Shown: one piece after another, positions 9,131 through 18,110 of the stretch
How the letters are laid out: each line of letters begins with the position of its first letter
How positions within the stretch are numbered: the stretch's first letter is position 1
Assembly: GCA_902612235.1 (NCBI GenBank)
Contig: CACMCJ010000003.1
Span: 30,324 to 94,323, forward strand
DNA length: 64,000 nucleotides
Source: an uncultured Pelagibacteraceae bacterium
GTDB taxonomy: Bacteria > Pseudomonadota > Alphaproteobacteria > Pelagibacterales > Pelagibacteraceae
Direction of reading: 5' to 3'
Made by a program: the position numbers and the translations under genes
Notes under the pieces: model-generated
The model's database searches: none
Told to the model about the DNA's origin: nothing
What the model saw: only the letters and a program-made list of their open reading frames with translations

Positions 9131-9132
9131 TT

Positions 9133-10683
9133 ATGTCACAAAAAATTAGGAACGCACTTATATCTGTATCAGATAAAAGAAACTTAAAAAATCTTTTATA
9201 TGTTCTTAAAAAACTTAAAGTAAATATTATAAGCTCTGGTGGAACATATAAGTATATAACATCAATGGGTTTTAAGTGTAAAGAAGTCTCAAAATTTACA
9301 GATTTTGAGCCAATGCTTGATGGTAGAGTAAAAACCTTACATCCGAAGATTCATTCTGGAATTTTGTTCAATAGAAAAAATAAAAAACATAAAATGGAAA
9401 TGGTTAAAGAAGATTTTCAGCCAATCGATTTGGTAATAGTTAATTTTTATCCTTTCAAAGAAACTCTCAAAAAAACAGATAACATAAGTAAAATTATAGA
9501 AAATATTGATATAGGAGGTCCTACCATGGTGAGGGGGGCCGCAAAAAATTCTGATGACGTAGTAGTCTTAACCGATACAGAAGATTACATTGTACTTATT
9601 AATGAATTAAAGAAAAATAACGGTAGGACAAGTTTAAATTTCAGACGCAAAATGGCCGGTAAAGCTTTTGGTTTAACAGCTTATTATGACTCTTTAATAT
9701 CAAATTGGTATAATGAAAAACTTGGTATCAAGTTTCCTGAAAAAATTACATTTTTTGGAAAAAAAATTAATCAACTAAGATATGGAGAAAACCCACACCA
9801 AAAAAGTTCTTTATATTTAAATAATCTTAGAGATAATGAATTAGACCTACAACAACTTAATGGAAAAGATTTAAGCTACAACAATTACAATGATATATTC
9901 GCTGGATTAGATATTCTTTTTTCAAATAAAAAATTTCCTTGTACAGTTATAATTAAACATGCAAATCCTTGTGGCGTTTCTACAAATAAATCCTCTTTTC
10001 AATCATTTATTAATGCCCAAGCAAGCGACCCAATTAGTGCTTTTGGTGGTGTGGTTGCTTGTAATTTTACAATAAACAAAAAAATTGCTTTAGAAATTAA
10101 TAAAACTTTTTTTGAAGTTATATTGGCAAAAGGTTTTGAGAAAAAAGCATTAAGCATGTTAAAAAAAAAGAAAAATATGCGAATTATTGATATTTCAAAA
10201 GTTTCATTGAAACCAAAAATATTAGCTAAATTTTTTGAGAAATCCATTCTTGTACAAGAAAAAGATCAGATAATCTTTGATAAGAAGAAGTTGAAATTTG
10301 TTACGAAAAATAAACCATCAAGAAAAGAGCTTAAAGATATTGAATTTGCATTTAATGTGTGTAAATACGTCAAATCTAACGCGATTGTCATTGTGAAAGA
10401 CAGCTCCACAATTGGTATTGGTGCTGGCCAGCAAAATAGATTAGATAGTTGTAAAATAGCGGCGCAAAAAGCAAAACAATTTCAACCGAAAAAGCTTTAC
10501 AACTCAATAGCCGCTTCTGATGCTTTCTTTCCTTTTGCGGATGGTATGAACAATTTAATTAGAGCCGGCATAAAAACAATTGTGCAGCCTGGTGGGTCAA
10601 TTAGGGATAAAGAGGTTATAGAAGCAGCAAATAAAGCTGGAATAAAAATGATTTTAACTGGTATAAGGCATTTTAATCACTAA
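9133..10683 (+). CDS. purH: Bifunctional AICAR transformylase / IMP cyclohydrolase
   Basis: Catalyses the last two steps of IMP synthesis. The N-terminal IMP cyclohydrolase domain opens with RNALISVSDKRNL and contains DGRVKTLHPKIHSGIL; the C-terminal transformylase domain has LRYGENPHQKSSLY, the catalytic KHANPCG and ASDAFFPFADG. The 516-residue length is normal. I start it at the ATG at 9133, two bases after the preceding stop; an in-frame TTG at 9106 would overlap that gene and adds nothing conserved. The end abuts the convergent phhB gene with no spacer. Confidence 0.96.
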   Translation: MSQKIRNALISVSDKRNLKNLLYVLKKLKVNIISSGGTYKYITSMGFKCKEVSKFTDFEPMLDGRVKTLHPKIHSGILFNRKNKKHKMEMVKEDFQPIDLVIVNFYPFKETLKKTDNISKIIENIDIGGPTMVRGAAKNSDDVVVLTDTEDYIVLINELKKNNGRTSLNFRRKMAGKAFGLTAYYDSLISNWYNEKLGIKFPEKITFFGKKINQLRYGENPHQKSSLYLNNLRDNELDLQQLNGKDLSYNNYNDIFAGLDILFSNKKFPCTVIIKHANPCGVSTNKSSFQSFINAQASDPISAFGGVVACNFTINKKIALEINKTFFEVILAKGFEKKALSMLKKKKNMRIIDISKVSLKPKILAKFFEKSILVQEKDQIIFDKKKLKFVTKNKPSRKELKDIEFAFNVCKYVKSNAIVIVKDSSTIGIGAGQQNRLDSCKIAAQKAKQFQPKKLYNSIAASDAFFPFADGMNNLIRAGIKTIVQPGGSIRDKEVIEAANKAGIKMILTGIRHFNH

Positions 10684-11019
10684 CTAAATTTTATCAATTT
10701 TAGCAGCTAATACAAAATCACTTTCTGCTAAACCTTTTATAGCGTGGGTAGATATTTTAATATTCACATAACCCCAACCAAAACTGATATCAGGGTGGTG
10801 CCCTTCAGTTTCTGCAATTTTGCCAACACTCAAAACAAATTTTTCACTTTCAACATAATTTTTAAATTTAAAATGCTTTTCTATAAAGTAATTAACATTT
10901 TCATCTTTCAAAACTTCCCAACCATCCACCTTTTTTAAATATTTATGTATTTCATCAATATTAAAAGCAGGTATATTTCCTTCGCAAGGGACACATTTTT
11001 TCTTTGATAAGTCTTCCAT
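10684..11019 (-). CDS. phhB: Pterin-4a-carbinolamine dehydratase
   Basis: The 111-residue product matches the PCD/DCoH family: WEVLKDENVNYFIEKHFKFKNY followed by the catalytic EGHHPDISFGWGYVNIKISTH. The enzyme dehydrates the 4a-hydroxy form of tetrahydropterin cofactors. No aromatic amino acid hydroxylase lies nearby, so the physiological pterin partner is unclear; molybdopterin or folate-related roles have been proposed for lone PCDs. The N-terminus carries two cysteines (CVPCEG), common in bacterial members. It is followed on the same strand by nothing; its stop touches that of purH. Confidence 0.9.
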   Translation of the reverse strand: MEDLSKKKCVPCEGNIPAFNIDEIHKYLKKVDGWEVLKDENVNYFIEKHFKFKNYVESEKFVLSVGKIAETEGHHPDISFGWGYVNIKISTHAIKGLAESDFVLAAKIDKI

Positions 11020-11046
11020 CTTATTTTATTGCCTATATTTATTTAC

Positions 11047-11121
11047 TGGAGCGGGCAAAGGGACTTGAACCCTCGACCTTCTCGTTGGCAACGAGACGCT
11101 CTACCACTGAGCTATGCCCGC
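11047..11121 (-). tRNA. tRNA-Gly (anticodon GCC)
   Basis: Read on the minus strand, a 75-base cloverleaf begins GCGGGCATAGCTC and ends in encoded TCCA. The anticodon stem-loop is TCTCG-TTGCCAA-CGAGA, giving anticodon GCC (Gly, codons GGC/GGU). The T arm loop is TTCAAGT and the 7-bp acceptor stem pairs GCGGGCA with TGCCCGC. CCA is encoded in the DNA. It is the only tRNA I found. Confidence 0.97.
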
Positions 11122-11131
11122 ATAAATAATA

Positions 11132-11161
11132 ACTATATTATAATAATTCAAACCTGGTCAA
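11132..11161 (-). promoter_or_regulatory. Candidate promoter of tRNA-Gly
   Basis: On the minus strand, TTGACC (11161-11156) and TATAGT (11137-11132) are 18 bases apart, and the tRNA 5' end lies 10 bases beyond the -10. A TATAAT also overlaps the spacer, so the exact -10 is uncertain. Confidence 0.45.
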
Positions 11162-11218
11162 CCATTATAAAATGCCGCTACCGATATTTGAAAAATTCAA
11201 TTATAATCAGCCTATAAA

Positions 11219-11836
11219 ATGAAATCTTTTCCTGGTCAAATACCTATATTTCCACTTAGTGGAGTGATCTATTTTCCACAAACAAATTTACCTTTAAACA
11301 TCTTTGAGCAAAGATACCTTGATATGATAAATGATACTATCCGCAAAGATAAATTAATGGGCATGGTTCAATCTAAAAGCAATGGAGATGAAATATATGA
11401 TGTAGGATGTTTAGGCAAAATAAGTGATTTTCAGAAGAGCAATGATGGCAGAATTTTTATTAATCTTACAGGTATCACTAGATTTAAAGTAATTAAAGAG
11501 ATTAAGAATTTTAAACTTTACAGAGAGTTTAAGGTTGATTATGAAAAATTTAGTCTAGACTTAAAGCCATCTCCAGAGGAAATCGACACCGAGACATTAA
11601 TGAAAAAATCTAAATTATTTTTTAAAAAAAACGGCCTTTTAATCAATTGGCTAAAGTTTAACAAATTAGATCTTCTTCAAAAAATAAATACTCTAGCGAT
11701 GATAGCTCCTGTTACTAATGAAGAAAAACAAAAATTATTAGAAACTATTTCACTAGAGGAAAAAGTAAAAACTTTAGAAGATATTATGAACTTTTATCTA
11801 CACGAAGTATACTTTAACAATCAAACTATACAGTAA
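11219..11836 (+). CDS. LON N-terminal substrate-binding domain protein
   Basis: The 205-residue product consists only of the LON N-terminal (PUA-like) domain: QIPIFPLSGVIYFPQTNLPLNIFEQRYLDMI, then GCLGKISDFQKSNDGRIFINLTGITRF. It lacks the AAA+ and protease parts of Lon, as do many stand-alone homologues in alphaproteobacteria. A role in substrate or protein binding is usually assumed; no enzymatic activity is expected. It is monocistronic, with the tRNA behind it and rho convergent 12 bases after its stop. Confidence 0.9.
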   Translation: MKSFPGQIPIFPLSGVIYFPQTNLPLNIFEQRYLDMINDTIRKDKLMGMVQSKSNGDEIYDVGCLGKISDFQKSNDGRIFINLTGITRFKVIKEIKNFKLYREFKVDYEKFSLDLKPSPEEIDTETLMKKSKLFFKKNGLLINWLKFNKLDLLQKINTLAMIAPVTNEEKQKLLETISLEEKVKTLEDIMNFYLHEVYFNNQTIQ

Positions 11837-11848
11837 ATCTTTAATCTT

Positions 11849-13123
11849 TTAGTTGGCAGACTTATTCATAGAGTCAAAAAAATCTGCATTATTTTTTGTA
11901 TTCTTTAGTTTTGATATTAAAAACTCTATGCCATCCATAGTTCCCATAGGACTTATAATTCTTCTTAAAACATTCATTTTTGATAGATCATCTTTTTCAA
12001 AAAGTAATTCCTCTCTTCTTGTTCCAGACCTAGTGATATCTAATGCAGGGTAAATTCGTTTATCTGCTACTTTTCTATCTAGAATTAATTCTGAATTACC
12101 AGTTCCTTTAAACTCTTCAAATATAACTTCATCCATTCTGCTTCCTGTATCTATTAATGCAGTTGAAATAATTGTGAGCGATCCACCTTCTTCAACATTT
12201 CTAGCTGCCCCAAAAAATCTTTTAGGTCTTTGAAGCGCATTTGCATCTACTCCACCAGTAAGAACTTTTCCCGAACTTGGGATAACCGCATTATAAGCTC
12301 TTCCTAGTCTAGTGATTGAGTCTAATAATATAACTACATCTTTTTTATGTTCCACTAATCTCTTAGCTTTCTCTATGACCATTTCTGCTACAGCCACGTG
12401 TCTTGAAGCTGGTTCATCAAAAGTTGAAGCAACAACTTCTCCTTTTACTGATCGCTGCATATCTGTTACTTCTTCAGGTCTTTCATCAATCAATAAAACC
12501 ATTAAATAGCACTCAGGATGATTTGCTGTAATAGATTGTGCTATATTTTGGAGTATTATAGTTTTTCCTGCTCTAGGAGGAGAAACAATTAAAGATCTCT
12601 GGCCTTTTCCGATAGGGCTCACAAGATCAATTAGCCTTGCTGTGTTGTCAGGTTTTTTTTCAGTTTTGTTTAATTCTACTTCTAATTTTATTCTTTCATT
12701 TGGGTAAAGCGGAGTTAAGTTGTCAAAAGCAATTTTATTTTTTACTTTATCAGGATTATCAAAATTGATTTTATTTACTTTGAGTAAAGCAAAATACCTT
12801 TCGGCATCTTTGGGCCCTCTTATTTCACCTTCTACAGAGTCTCCAGTTCTTAAACCAAACTTTCTGATCTGACTTGGACTCACATATATATCATCTGGAC
12901 CAGGTAAATAATTAGACTCTATCGCCCTTAAAAAACCGAAGCCATCTTGCAAAACTTCTAAAACACCAGTTGCAGTAATTTGTTCATTTTTTTCAGCTAG
13001 CTTTTTTAATATTGCAAATAAAATTTCTTGCTTTCTTAAAGTACTAGGGTTTTCAATACCTAATTTTTCAGCTTCATTAATAAGCTCTGCAGGGTTTTTT
13101 TGCTTTAGTTCTTGTAAATTCAT
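11849..13123 (-). CDS. rho: Transcription termination factor Rho
   Basis: Hexameric RNA helicase that ends transcription at Rho-dependent sites. The 424-residue product has the Rho N-terminal helical domain ([15 protein letters not shown]), the cold-shock-like RNA-binding domain ([35 protein letters not shown]), the Walker A PPRAGKTI, Walker [17 protein letters not shown] and the Q/R loops ([20 protein letters not shown]). It ends the hemE-hemH-hemJ-rho run. Few intrinsic terminators are visible in this window, so Rho probably does much of the work. Confidence 0.97.
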   Translation of the reverse strand: MNLQELKQKNPAELINEAEKLGIENPSTLRKQEILFAILKKLAEKNEQITATGVLEVLQDGFGFLRAIESNYLPGPDDIYVSPSQIRKFGLRTGDSVEGEIRGPKDAERYFALLKVNKINFDNPDKVKNKIAFDNLTPLYPNERIKLEVELNKTEKKPDNTARLIDLVSPIGKGQRSLIVSPPRAGKTIILQNIAQSITANHPECYLMVLLIDERPEEVTDMQRSVKGEVVASTFDEPASRHVAVAEMVIEKAKRLVEHKKDVVILLDSITRLGRAYNAVIPSSGKVLTGGVDANALQRPKRFFGAARNVEEGGSLTIISTALIDTGSRMDEVIFEEFKGTGNSELILDRKVADKRIYPALDITRSGTRREELLFEKDDLSKMNVLRRIISPMGTMDGIEFLISKLKNTKNNADFFDSMNKSAN

Positions 13124-13185
13124 GAGATTATTGACTTTAGGTAAGTATTATTAATATAAGTGTTTTTAAATAAATTTCAAGCTTA

Positions 13186-13617
13186 TTATAGTGGTTTAAA
13201 AATAACGACAAAAACTATTACAATTAACAATATAGTTGGAATTTCATTAATAATTCTAAAGTATTTTGAGGTTTTTTGATTGTTATTTTGAGCAAATAAT
13301 TTCAGGTTGTTTCCAAGAAAAAAATGATAATAAGTTAATACTAGAATAGCTATAGACTTTATCTGCATCCATAATTCTGAAAAAATTGCAAAACCCAGCA
13401 AATGGATAAGCAACAAACCAAATAACCAGGATAAGATCATTGCTGGCATCATTATATAATTATACAATTTTCTCTCCATTGTTTTAAAGGTTTCTAGCAG
13501 TTCCTCATTTTTAGCTTCAGAATGATATACAAATATTCTAGGCAGGTATAGCAGACCGGCCATCCATGATATCACCGCAACAAGATGAAGAGATTTGTAT
13601 AATAAATATAGATTCAT
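13186..13617 (-). CDS. hemJ: HemJ, protoporphyrinogen IX oxidase (UPF0093 membrane protein)
   Basis: Oxidises protoporphyrinogen IX to protoporphyrin IX in the membrane. The 143-residue protein has four helices and the family's N-terminal pattern YKSLHLVAVISWMAGLLYLPRIFVYH, with the conserved histidines, followed by FKTMERKLYNYIMMPAMI. No oxygen-dependent HemY or HemG is seen here. It lies four bases after hemH, completing a hemE-hemH-hemJ set for the last heme steps. Confidence 0.92.
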   Translation of the reverse strand: MNLYLLYKSLHLVAVISWMAGLLYLPRIFVYHSEAKNEELLETFKTMERKLYNYIMMPAMILSWLFGLLLIHLLGFAIFSELWMQIKSIAILVLTYYHFFLGNNLKLFAQNNNQKTSKYFRIINEIPTILLIVIVFVVIFKPL

Positions 13618-13621
13618 TTGC

Positions 13622-14623
13622 TTACTTTACTAAGTACCTTTCTACTAAATTTTTAAATAAATTAATGTGATCGTTATTATCGTTAAGGCACGGGATTAAA
13701 TCAAAATTTTTACCTCCATTTTTTATAAAACTTTCTCTAGCTTGAATGTTTATTTCCTCAAGAGTTTCAACACAGTCCGATGCAAAACCAGGACATAAAA
13801 CTAAAATGTTCTTTATGCCTTTTTGGGGAAGTTCATCTATAGTTTTATCTGTGTATGGTTTTAACCATTCTTGTGGCCCAAACCTTGATTGAAATGTAGT
13901 CAAAATTTCATAATCTGTGTATTTTTCTTTAATTAATCTACTAGTTTTTTGACAGTAACATTGATATGGGTCTCCTTTCTTAAAATAAGACTCTGGTATT
14001 CCATGGTAAGAAGCAATAATTTTTTCTGGTTTCCAACTTATTGATTGAACTTTATTTCTAATGCTATTTATTAAAGCATTAATGTAAAGCTCTTCGCTCT
14101 CGTAGTGAGGGATTATTTGAAGACTCGGTTGCCATCTCATACCCATTAAAGATCTGTAAACCTCATCACAAACAGAAGCAGTTGTAGCTGCTGCATACTG
14201 AGGGTATAAAGGTAAAACTATAATATTTTCGCAGCCCAATTCTTTTAACGAAGATAGTTTACTTTTTATACTTGGGTTTCCGTATCTCATAGCAAAATCT
14301 ACAACAATATTTTCGTCTCCTATTAGTTTACGTAAATTATCTGATTGCGATCTTGTAAAATACAATAAAGGAGACTCGTTTGTTTTTTTGAACCATATTT
14401 TTTTATAAGCATGAGCAGTTCTGGATGGTCTAAAGGTAAGGATAAATAAGTTTAGAATTATTTGCCAAATGATTGGATTTAATTCGATAACTCTTCTATC
14501 AGATAAAAACTCTTTTAAATATTTTCTAATATCCCACCAATTAGTTGAGTCTGGTGTTCCCAGATTTATTAAAAGGACTCCTGTTTTACCATAGTTAACT
14601 TTAGGATGCTCATTTGTAGTCAT
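13622..14623 (-). CDS. hemH: Ferrochelatase
   Basis: Inserts Fe2+ into protoporphyrin IX, the last step of protoheme synthesis. The 333-residue sequence contains GVLLINLGTPDS, the product-binding stretch YPQYAAATTASV, the catalytic-histidine motif ASYHGIPESYFKKGDPY and GFASDCVETLEEI with the conserved glutamates. No C-terminal Fe-S cysteines are present. Its start overlaps the hemE stop by four bases (ATGA type), implying coupled translation. Confidence 0.96.
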   Translation of the reverse strand: MTTNEHPKVNYGKTGVLLINLGTPDSTNWWDIRKYLKEFLSDRRVIELNPIIWQIILNLFILTFRPSRTAHAYKKIWFKKTNESPLLYFTRSQSDNLRKLIGDENIVVDFAMRYGNPSIKSKLSSLKELGCENIIVLPLYPQYAAATTASVCDEVYRSLMGMRWQPSLQIIPHYESEELYINALINSIRNKVQSISWKPEKIIASYHGIPESYFKKGDPYQCYCQKTSRLIKEKYTDYEILTTFQSRFGPQEWLKPYTDKTIDELPQKGIKNILVLCPGFASDCVETLEEINIQARESFIKNGGKNFDLIPCLNDNNDHINLFKNLVERYLVK

Positions 14624-15621
14624 TGGCTGCTCCTTACAAATTTCACTAATTTATCTACCATATCAGGATCTGTCTCTGGAACAATACCATGTCCTAAATT
14701 AAAAATGTAAGGAACATCTTTAAAAACATTTAAATATTTTTTTGCCTCATTAAATATATTATTTTCGTTTTCTAATAATATTTTTGGATCCATTCCCCCT
14801 TGTAAAACTACACCTCTTAAATTTGTACGAGCCCAATTTAAATCGATTTCACTATCTAAATTTAAGCCATCTGGTTTTACTATTTTATTGAATTCAAGAT
14901 ATGCTGATTTAATACCTTTAGGAAAACATATAACAGGTATTTTGTTATTTTTACAAAATTTAACTAATTTCTTATTTGGTAAAAAACAAAATTTTTTTAA
15001 ATTCGTTTTTTTTAAAAGACCTGCCCAAGAGTCAAATATTTGTATGACATCAGCCCCTGCATTTATTTGATTTTTAATATGCAAACATAAAAAATAATTT
15101 AGTTTTTCAAATATTAAATCTATTTCTTTTTCACTATATTCTTTAATAAAAGTATTTAAATTTTCCTTTTTGTTGCTCATATAATAAAATAATGTCCATG
15201 GAGCTCCAATAAAAGAAATAAGAGATTTTTTATCATCCAGCTTTTTCCTTGTTTTATTTATTGCTTTATAGACTGGCTCTAATTTTTTAGTAAAGCTTGA
15301 TGAGTCATTTTGGAGAAACTTATTTAAATTAAATTTACTTAAAACAGGTCCATAATTTTTTGTAAAATTAACATCTTGTCCTAATGCATATGGTACAATT
15401 AAAATATCTGAAAATATAATAGCGGAGTCCAAATCAAATCGCTTGATCGGTTGTAAAGTGATTTCTGTTACCAAATCACTATCTAGACAAAGATTTATAA
15501 AATTTTGGTTTTTTAATCTGATTTTTTTAAATTCAGGGAGATATCTTCCTGCTTGTCTCATAAACCATATAGATTTACAAGATCTATCTTTTTTTATTAA
15601 AATTTTTTTTATACTATTCAT
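14620..15621 (-). CDS. hemE: Uroporphyrinogen decarboxylase
   Basis: Converts uroporphyrinogen III to coproporphyrinogen III. The N-terminal signature is clear: SIWFMRQAGRYLPEFKKIR; further motifs are IIFSDILIVPYALG, GAPWTLFYYM, FDSWAGLL and the C-terminal FNLGHGIVPETDPDMV. Length 333 is normal. It heads the minus-strand hem-rho run and its start borders the candidate origin, with ppsR leaving on the other side. This hemE/ppsR junction is the replication origin position in Caulobacter and Rickettsia. Confidence 0.97.
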   Translation of the reverse strand: MNSIKKILIKKDRSCKSIWFMRQAGRYLPEFKKIRLKNQNFINLCLDSDLVTEITLQPIKRFDLDSAIIFSDILIVPYALGQDVNFTKNYGPVLSKFNLNKFLQNDSSSFTKKLEPVYKAINKTRKKLDDKKSLISFIGAPWTLFYYMSNKKENLNTFIKEYSEKEIDLIFEKLNYFLCLHIKNQINAGADVIQIFDSWAGLLKKTNLKKFCFLPNKKLVKFCKNNKIPVICFPKGIKSAYLEFNKIVKPDGLNLDSEIDLNWARTNLRGVVLQGGMDPKILLENENNIFNEAKKYLNVFKDVPYIFNLGHGIVPETDPDMVDKLVKFVRSSQ

Positions 15622-15889
15622 ATAATATAACTTTATAATATTAGGTTATGTAGTAGGTCGTGTTAGTTATCAATATAACTATTTATACATATCTTATACA
15701 ACCAGATCTTAACAATTAGCTTAATATTCGTTGAATTTTATTGATTTTAGCTGCTTTATAAACACACACAGAATAAGAATATCAACATGCAATAAAATGT
15801 TAAAATAATGTTAGTTATTGTTAACCTTTTTTTTGTAAATAGATTATTTATGTAAAAGTGTACTTTATTAATAAATTATTAACAAAGAT
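15622..15889. other. Probable chromosomal replication origin (oriC) between hemE and ppsR
   Basis: This 268-base AT-rich spacer is the longest in the window and separates divergent hemE and ppsR. In Caulobacter and Rickettsia oriC lies next to hemE, and in Caulobacter the genes after the origin run ppsR, maf, aroE, coaE, dnaQ, secB, the same order as here. Near-consensus DnaA boxes are visible: TTATACATA (15683-15691, one mismatch to TTATACACA), TTATACAAC (15694-15702, two mismatches, 11 bases on) and TTATAAACA (15756-15764, one mismatch). TGTTAGTTAT occurs twice (15661-15670, 15809-15818). TTAAC motifs at 15709 and 15821 recall CtrA half-sites. It must also hold promoters for both genes. dnaA is not in the window. 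Confidence 0.6.
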
Positions 15890-16711
15890 ATGAACGAAAA
15901 ATACAATGTATATCTTGTGTCTGACTCTACGGGTGAAACCTTGGATAGAATTTTTTTATCATTAAAATCTCAATTCACAAACTTTGATTATGAAAAAAAG
16001 GAGTTTGCTTTTGTGAGAACAGAACAGCAAATTGATAATATTATTAGAGAAACAAAAAAATCTAACAACTCTATAATTCTTTACACAATAGTTGAAATTA
16101 AACTTGCTAAGTATATAGCTAATCAGAGTGAGAAAAACAAAGTTCCCTGTTTCGGTATTTTGGGTAATTTAATTTTAAATTTTTCAAAGCTTTTAAATCA
16201 AAAAGCGATACACAAACCAAGCGCACAGCATGTTTTAGATGATGAATATTATAGACGGATAGAAGCTATTCAGTTTACAATGGCTCATGATGACGGAAAA
16301 AAACTTGATGATATAAACTCCGCCGATATTGTTTTATTGGGCGTGAGCAGAACCAGCAAAACTCCAACGTCAATATACTTAGCTAATAGAGGATATAAAA
16401 CTATAAATATTCCTCTAGTTTTGGATCAAAAAATACCTGAAACTTTATATACAGACGAAAATAAAGTTTGCGTTATTGGTTTAGTTGCAGATCCAGAAAG
16501 ACTGGCTGATATAAGAAGAAATCGTGTGGCAATAATGAAAGAAAACAACATTAAAGAATACACTGATCTTAATTTTATTAAAGATGAAGTTAATAAATCA
16601 AAAAAATTATTTAACAGATATAAGTGGCCAATCATTGATGTTAGCAGAAAATCGGTTGAAGAAACAGCAGCATCGATACTTAAAATTTATGAAATAAAGA
16701 AAAATCAATGA
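15890..16711 (+). CDS. ppsR: PpsR, pyruvate phosphate dikinase / PEP synthase regulatory kinase-phosphorylase
   Basis: DUF299-family enzyme that switches pyruvate phosphate dikinase or PEP synthase on and off by ADP-dependent phosphorylation and Pi-dependent dephosphorylation. NVYLVSDSTGETLDRIF opens the protein and the P-loop-like GVSRTSKTPTSIYLANRGYK marks the nucleotide site; the 273-residue length is usual. The target enzyme is not in this window. It starts at the right edge of the candidate origin and overlaps maf by four bases. Confidence 0.93.
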   Translation: MNEKYNVYLVSDSTGETLDRIFLSLKSQFTNFDYEKKEFAFVRTEQQIDNIIRETKKSNNSIILYTIVEIKLAKYIANQSEKNKVPCFGILGNLILNFSKLLNQKAIHKPSAQHVLDDEYYRRIEAIQFTMAHDDGKKLDDINSADIVLLGVSRTSKTPTSIYLANRGYKTINIPLVLDQKIPETLYTDENKVCVIGLVADPERLADIRRNRVAIMKENNIKEYTDLNFIKDEVNKSKKLFNRYKWPIIDVSRKSVEETAASILKIYEIKKNQ

Positions 16712-17292
16712 AAATAATTTTAGCTTCAAAGAGTGGTGTAAGAAAATCAATTCTAGATAAATATAATATTAAAGCTGATGTTATATCCTCAAATGTAGAT
16801 GAAGATGAAATCAAATCATCACTTTTAATAGAAAATGCGTCTCCTTTAACGATATCTAAAAATTTGGCGGAGATAAAATCTATTAAAATTAGTAATAAAT
16901 ATCCCGATAGATTAGTTTTAGGAGCTGATAGTGTCGTTTCTTTAAATGATGAGCTTATTAACAAACCAAAATCTAGAAAGGAGGCTTTAACAATTTTAAA
17001 AAAACTTAATAATTCTATACATTTTTTAATAAGCTCTGTTTGTATTTCTAAAAATGGAGCGATGATATGGAATCATTCAGATCAATCGGAGTTAAAAATG
17101 AAAAATCTTACTGACGATGAACTATTAAGTTACTTGGAGAAAATTGAGACAGAGACTCTGCTAAATTATGGCGTTTACCAAATAGAAGCTGAAGGATTAA
17201 AACTTTTTGAATATATTAAAGGAGACAAAGACTCTATAATGGGTTTGCCTATAAAACAGATTATGAATTACATTAAACAATTTAGAATATGA
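16708..17292 (+). CDS. maf: Maf-family nucleoside triphosphate pyrophosphatase
   Basis: House-cleaning enzyme that hydrolyses non-canonical or modified nucleoside triphosphates to monophosphates. The 194-residue protein starts IILASKSGVRKSIL, has VDEDEI in the substrate region and the catalytic aspartate in LGADSVVSLNDELINKPKSRKEA, then NYGVYQIEAEG. It overlaps ppsR by four bases and aroE by four bases, so the run is translationally coupled. Which of the Maf/YhdE or YceF subtypes it is cannot be settled by eye. Confidence 0.93.
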   Translation: MKIILASKSGVRKSILDKYNIKADVISSNVDEDEIKSSLLIENASPLTISKNLAEIKSIKISNKYPDRLVLGADSVVSLNDELINKPKSRKEALTILKKLNNSIHFLISSVCISKNGAMIWNHSDQSELKMKNLTDDELLSYLEKIETETLLNYGVYQIEAEGLKLFEYIKGDKDSIMGLPIKQIMNYIKQFRI

Positions 17293-18110
17293 AAAAATTA
17301 TTTGCCATTATTGGTAATCCTGTAGCACATTCATTGTCTCCAGTTCTTCATAATTACTGGTTTAGGAAATATAAGATTGATGCAAATTATAAATTAATAA
17401 ATTTAGATGAAGTAAATCTAAAAAAAACAGTCGACGATCTAAGAAAAAAAAAATTAAACGGTATGAATGTAACCTTACCATATAAGCAAAAGATTATTCC
17501 TTTTGTAGATAAACTTATAAACGATGCCAAATTAACAAATTCAGTGAACACAATTTATTTAGATGAAAACGGAAATGTGGTTGGTGAAAATACAGATGTT
17601 TTTGGTTTACAAGCAGCTTATTTAAAAGAAATTTCAGATGCAAAAAATAAAAGTTCTCTAATTATTGGTGCCGGGGGAGTTTCTCCTTCAATTATATTTG
17701 CTTTACAGAAAACAAAGGTAAAAAATATTTCAATTGTAAATAGAACGTACGAGAAATCACTTTTTTTAAAAAAAAAATTTAATTTTTTGAACATCTTAAA
17801 ATGGACCTCGCTACCGGAAGAGTTAAAAAATTTTGATATAATAATAAACGCCACAAGTCTTGGGTTAAAAAATGGAGATAATTTTGATTTTGATTTTACA
17901 GGTCTTAAAGAACAATCAATTTTTATTGATACAATTTATAATCCGATTGAAACAAAAACTATTAGTTTCTTAAAAGAAAAAAATATTAAGACCTTTAATG
18001 GTTTAAATATGTTTATTTACCAAGGACAAAAGTCCTTTTATTTATGGAATAAAATTAATCCTGAAATAGATTTGGGATTAATTGACTTATTAAAATCAGA
18101 ATTAAAATGA
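17289..18110 (+). CDS. aroE: Shikimate dehydrogenase
   Basis: Reduces 3-dehydroshikimate to shikimate with NADPH in aromatic amino acid synthesis. Motifs seen: AIIGNPVAHSLSPVLHNYWF (substrate site), MNVTLPYKQKIIPFVD with the catalytic lysine, GENTDVFGLQ with the catalytic aspartate, and the Rossmann IIGAGGVSPSI. The 273-residue length is normal. It overlaps maf and coaE by four bases each. Confidence 0.95.
   Translation: MKKLFAIIGNPVAHSLSPVLHNYWFRKYKIDANYKLINLDEVNLKKTVDDLRKKKLNGMNVTLPYKQKIIPFVDKLINDAKLTNSVNTIYLDENGNVVGENTDVFGLQAAYLKEISDAKNKSSLIIGAGGVSPSIIFALQKTKVKNISIVNRTYEKSLFLKKKFNFLNILKWTSLPEELKNFDIIINATSLGLKNGDNFDFDFTGLKEQSIFIDTIYNPIETKTISFLKEKNIKTFNGLNMFIYQGQKSFYLWNKINPEIDLGLIDLLKSELK

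Noticed and set aside
9106..9132. TTG start adding nine residues to purH
   Set aside because: It overlaps the upstream gene, and the ATG at 9133 directly precedes the conserved RNALISVSDK.
11029..11217. 62-residue frame (SGQRDLNPRPSRWQRDALPLSYA)
   Set aside because: It is the well-known antisense translation of a tRNA gene (here tRNA-Gly), not a protein.
12394..12405. CACGTG in rho as a third parS
   Set aside because: Only the central six bases match; the flanks (GC and TC) do not fit TTTCACGTGAAA.
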